Shown piece by piece: positions 63,153-64,000 of a stretch of 64,000 nt of DNA (position 1 is its first letter; the number at the start of each line of letters is the position of its first letter). The stretch lies in the NCBI GenBank assembly GCA_013396655.1, contig WBMV01008321.1, forward strand, positions 183,571 through 247,570. Reading direction: 5' to 3'. The position numbers were made by a program, and so were the translations under genes. The notes below the pieces were generated by a model. That model searched no databases, was not told the origin of the DNA, and worked only from the letters and a program-made list of their open reading frames with translations. This DNA is from Campylorhamphus procurvoides. Lineage: Eukaryota; Chordata; Aves; Passeriformes; Dendrocolaptidae.

Positions 63153-64000
63153 ATCAGTACAATATGTGAGGCCACACAGGTGTATACTCAAGGAAGAAAT
63201 GCCTTAGTATGATTGTAATGATTGCTTTAAACATCTCTTGCATGGCCTTGGGTTGCTTCTGAAAAAGTGCGTTTAAAATAACTGTTAATCTTGAACTCCT
63301 TTTTTTACACATTAATGGGTTTTTATATGTTAATATTCATCCTGTTGTACAGAGATGGGAATGGAAAAATTACTAAAATGACAAATAAGCAAATCCAGCT
63401 GTTCGGTGAAATTCCCAGAATAGGAGGAGCAGATGCATTTCAGTGGAAATGTTTGCGCCTTCCACAGTCATGCTACTGTTTTTCCGCTTTTACTCTATAC
63501 CTGCAAAGCATCAGGTATTCAGTCTTACTGTGATTTCTAATCTCAGCTGAATGTAATTGACTTTTTTTTTTGAGCTTGTTATTAGTGTTCTCCGTGATTC
63601 ATTTGTGGAGCTTACTTGGTCAGTGCAACTTGTAGCTAAAAGTTAGGTGACTTCAACCTTGCCAGTGCAGTTAGTGCTTTTCTGGGTGCCAGGATGCCCT
63701 GACATGGTGGATGCTTTCCGGTGGCTGGGGGAGAGCGCCCATCGCACCAGCTGCTAAAAGACCCACAAGAGGACCCTGCTCCATTCTGGGTTAAGGCTTT
63801 TTATGGGAGTAGAGTTAAGAACTGTACTGTTTTGTGGCCCTATACACCAGGATCTGTCTCCTAAAGCAGATCCATTCCCATAGGTTTCATGTGCCTGGAA
63901 CATGCCTAAGAAACTTACTGCGCTGAACCTTGTCCACAACTTTTAGCAGTGTCGCCCCAGGTACTGTCATAACAGTCTGGTCTTTTTTCTCCTCCCCCCC

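Larger units (their letters stand above)
55001..64000. other. gene-free, AT-rich interval to window end
   Basis: No coding exon is recognised. The stretch contains an A run at 57421-57432, a GT-rich low-complexity tract at about 62560-62635 and a 10-bp hairpin at 63131-63152. An X-box-like site lies at 60803-60816, and the window ends in a C run. By synteny it should belong to the SOX6 upstream domain; no SOX6 coding exon is visible. Confidence 0.5.

Overview
This is vertebrate nuclear DNA, almost certainly from a bird. The genes are split into short exons with GT-AG introns. The only interspersed repeats I recognise are fragments of the avian LINE CR1, ending in the family's typical '...gatctccagaggtcccttccaacc...' 3' segment. 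The two protein-coding genes are neighbours in other amniotes. No bacterial, plasmid or phage features are present, and the many 60-160 codon open frames elsewhere are chance frames.

Layout. (1) Positions 1-16,947 (+): the last ten coding exons of PLEKHA7, the adherens-junction protein that links p120-catenin/E-cadherin to microtubule minus ends. The exons join in phase at every boundary into a 487-residue C-terminal part. The WW, PH and first coiled-coil exons lie left of the window. The gene has one plausible early end (retention of the intron after 7010 gives ...Gly-Ser-Val-Cys-stop) and one speculative alternative terminal exon (14003). The full-length end is His-Tyr-Thr-Phe-Val, a class I PDZ-ligand pattern. 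(2) About 16,948-18,880: likely 3' UTR. (3) About 18.9-27.5 kb: gene-free interval between two convergent genes. (4) 27.5-33.4 kb (-): C11orf58 (SMAP, small acidic protein), four coding exons in phase. The short first coding exon is not found, and a single ambiguous base (33382) sits where it would be expected. A CpG-rich promoter with GC boxes and a perfect ACTAYRNNNCCCR (ZNF143-type) motif lies at 33.05-33.72 kb. (5) 33.75-64 kb: no coding exon recognised. It holds three CR1 fragments, simple repeats and several inverted repeats. By synteny (PLEKHA7 - C11orf58 - SOX6) this should be the 5' flank or first non-coding introns of SOX6 on the + strand; that is inference.

The most unusual sequence structure is at 45822-45901. 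Two perfect 20-bp inverted repeats are interleaved (A-B-A'-B'), so that the two hairpins exclude each other. This arrangement is typical of a replication template-switch event or an assembly artefact. I found no evidence for a new multi-gene system here.
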